Shown: positions 5,913-6,033 of the stretch, one piece after another
Numbering within the stretch: position 1 is the first letter of the stretch
Layout of the letters: every line of letters starts with the position of its first letter
NCBI GenBank assembly: GCA_021162325.1
Contig: JAGGYV010000086.1
Coordinates: 1-6,033, forward strand
DNA length: 6,033 nucleotides
Reading direction: 5' to 3'
DNA from: Desulfobacteraceae bacterium
Lineage (GTDB): Bacteria > Desulfobacterota > Desulfobacteria > Desulfobacterales > Desulfosalsimonadaceae
Position numbers and translations under genes: made by a program
Notes under the pieces: model-generated
What the model saw: only the letters and a program-made list of their open reading frames with translations
What the model was told of the DNA's origin: nothing
The model's database searches: none

Positions 5913-6033
5913 TATACTGAGGGAGTCAAACGGTTTTGCAATATCTCCCCAAGGCGCGGCCTTGATCATTTCCCGGTTGATTGCGTAAATATCGCTGTCG
6001 ATGAATACACCCCGCATCCAGTCATTGTAATAA
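5907..6033 (-). CDS. C-terminal end of an unidentified protein (5' end outside window)
   Basis: The last 41 codons of a gene entering from the right edge, ending in TAA at 5909-5907. The visible peptide starts YYNDWMRGVFIDSDIYAINR and ends with FDSLSID. The pattern R-G-V-F-I-x-x-x-I-Y-A-I followed by a short acidic tail faintly recalls the last blade of secreted beta-propeller proteins (PF09826-like). That is memory-based and weak. It looks coding: one open frame with a balanced composition. The stop codon lies within the outer box of the attC-like hairpin, so this could be an integron cassette gene. Confidence 0.6.
   Translation of the reverse strand, partial: YYNDWMRGVFIDSDIYAINREMIKAAPWGDIAKPFDSLSID

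Overview
The window looks like accessory DNA from a Gram-negative bacterium. Desulfobacterota (sulfate-reducer-like deltaproteobacteria) is my guess. It rests on the style of the EF-hand/dockerin-like motif and the Kazal-type cysteine modules in the large exported protein, not on any marker gene. Every intact-looking gene is on the minus strand. The one plus-strand gene is a wreck.

Layout, left to right. (1) 2-1489, minus: the first 496 residues of a type I restriction-modification methyltransferase subunit (HsdM), cut by the left edge, with a plausible promoter just upstream. (2) 1490-2287: an AT-rich, decayed interval. It holds a 97-residue minus-strand ORF of unknown function (1650-1943) and, on the plus strand, the remains of a NYN-domain (LabA/DUF88-like) nuclease gene (about 1925-2287). 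That remnant has lost its N-terminus, carries a -1 frameshift at an A6 run, and is cut off where the next gene ends. (3) 2288-5623, minus: a 1111-residue exported mosaic protein with a signal peptide, one EF-hand-type calcium loop, eight CarboxypepD_reg/CnaB-like beta-sandwich modules (three of them in exact 102-residue register) and two Kazal-type modules. (4) 5624-5905: a leader rich in inverted repeats, ending in a hairpin that strongly resembles an integron attC site. (5) 5907-6033, minus: the last 41 codons of another gene, whose TAA stop lies inside the outer arm of the attC-like hairpin.

The genes do not form an obvious pathway. A restriction-modification gene, a ruined nuclease gene, a modular surface or secreted protein and an attC-like recombination site together suggest a genomic island or cassette-type region. 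The most interesting points are the attC-like site with a stop codon embedded in it, and the secreted repeat protein whose modules carry a conserved C-x5-C loop.
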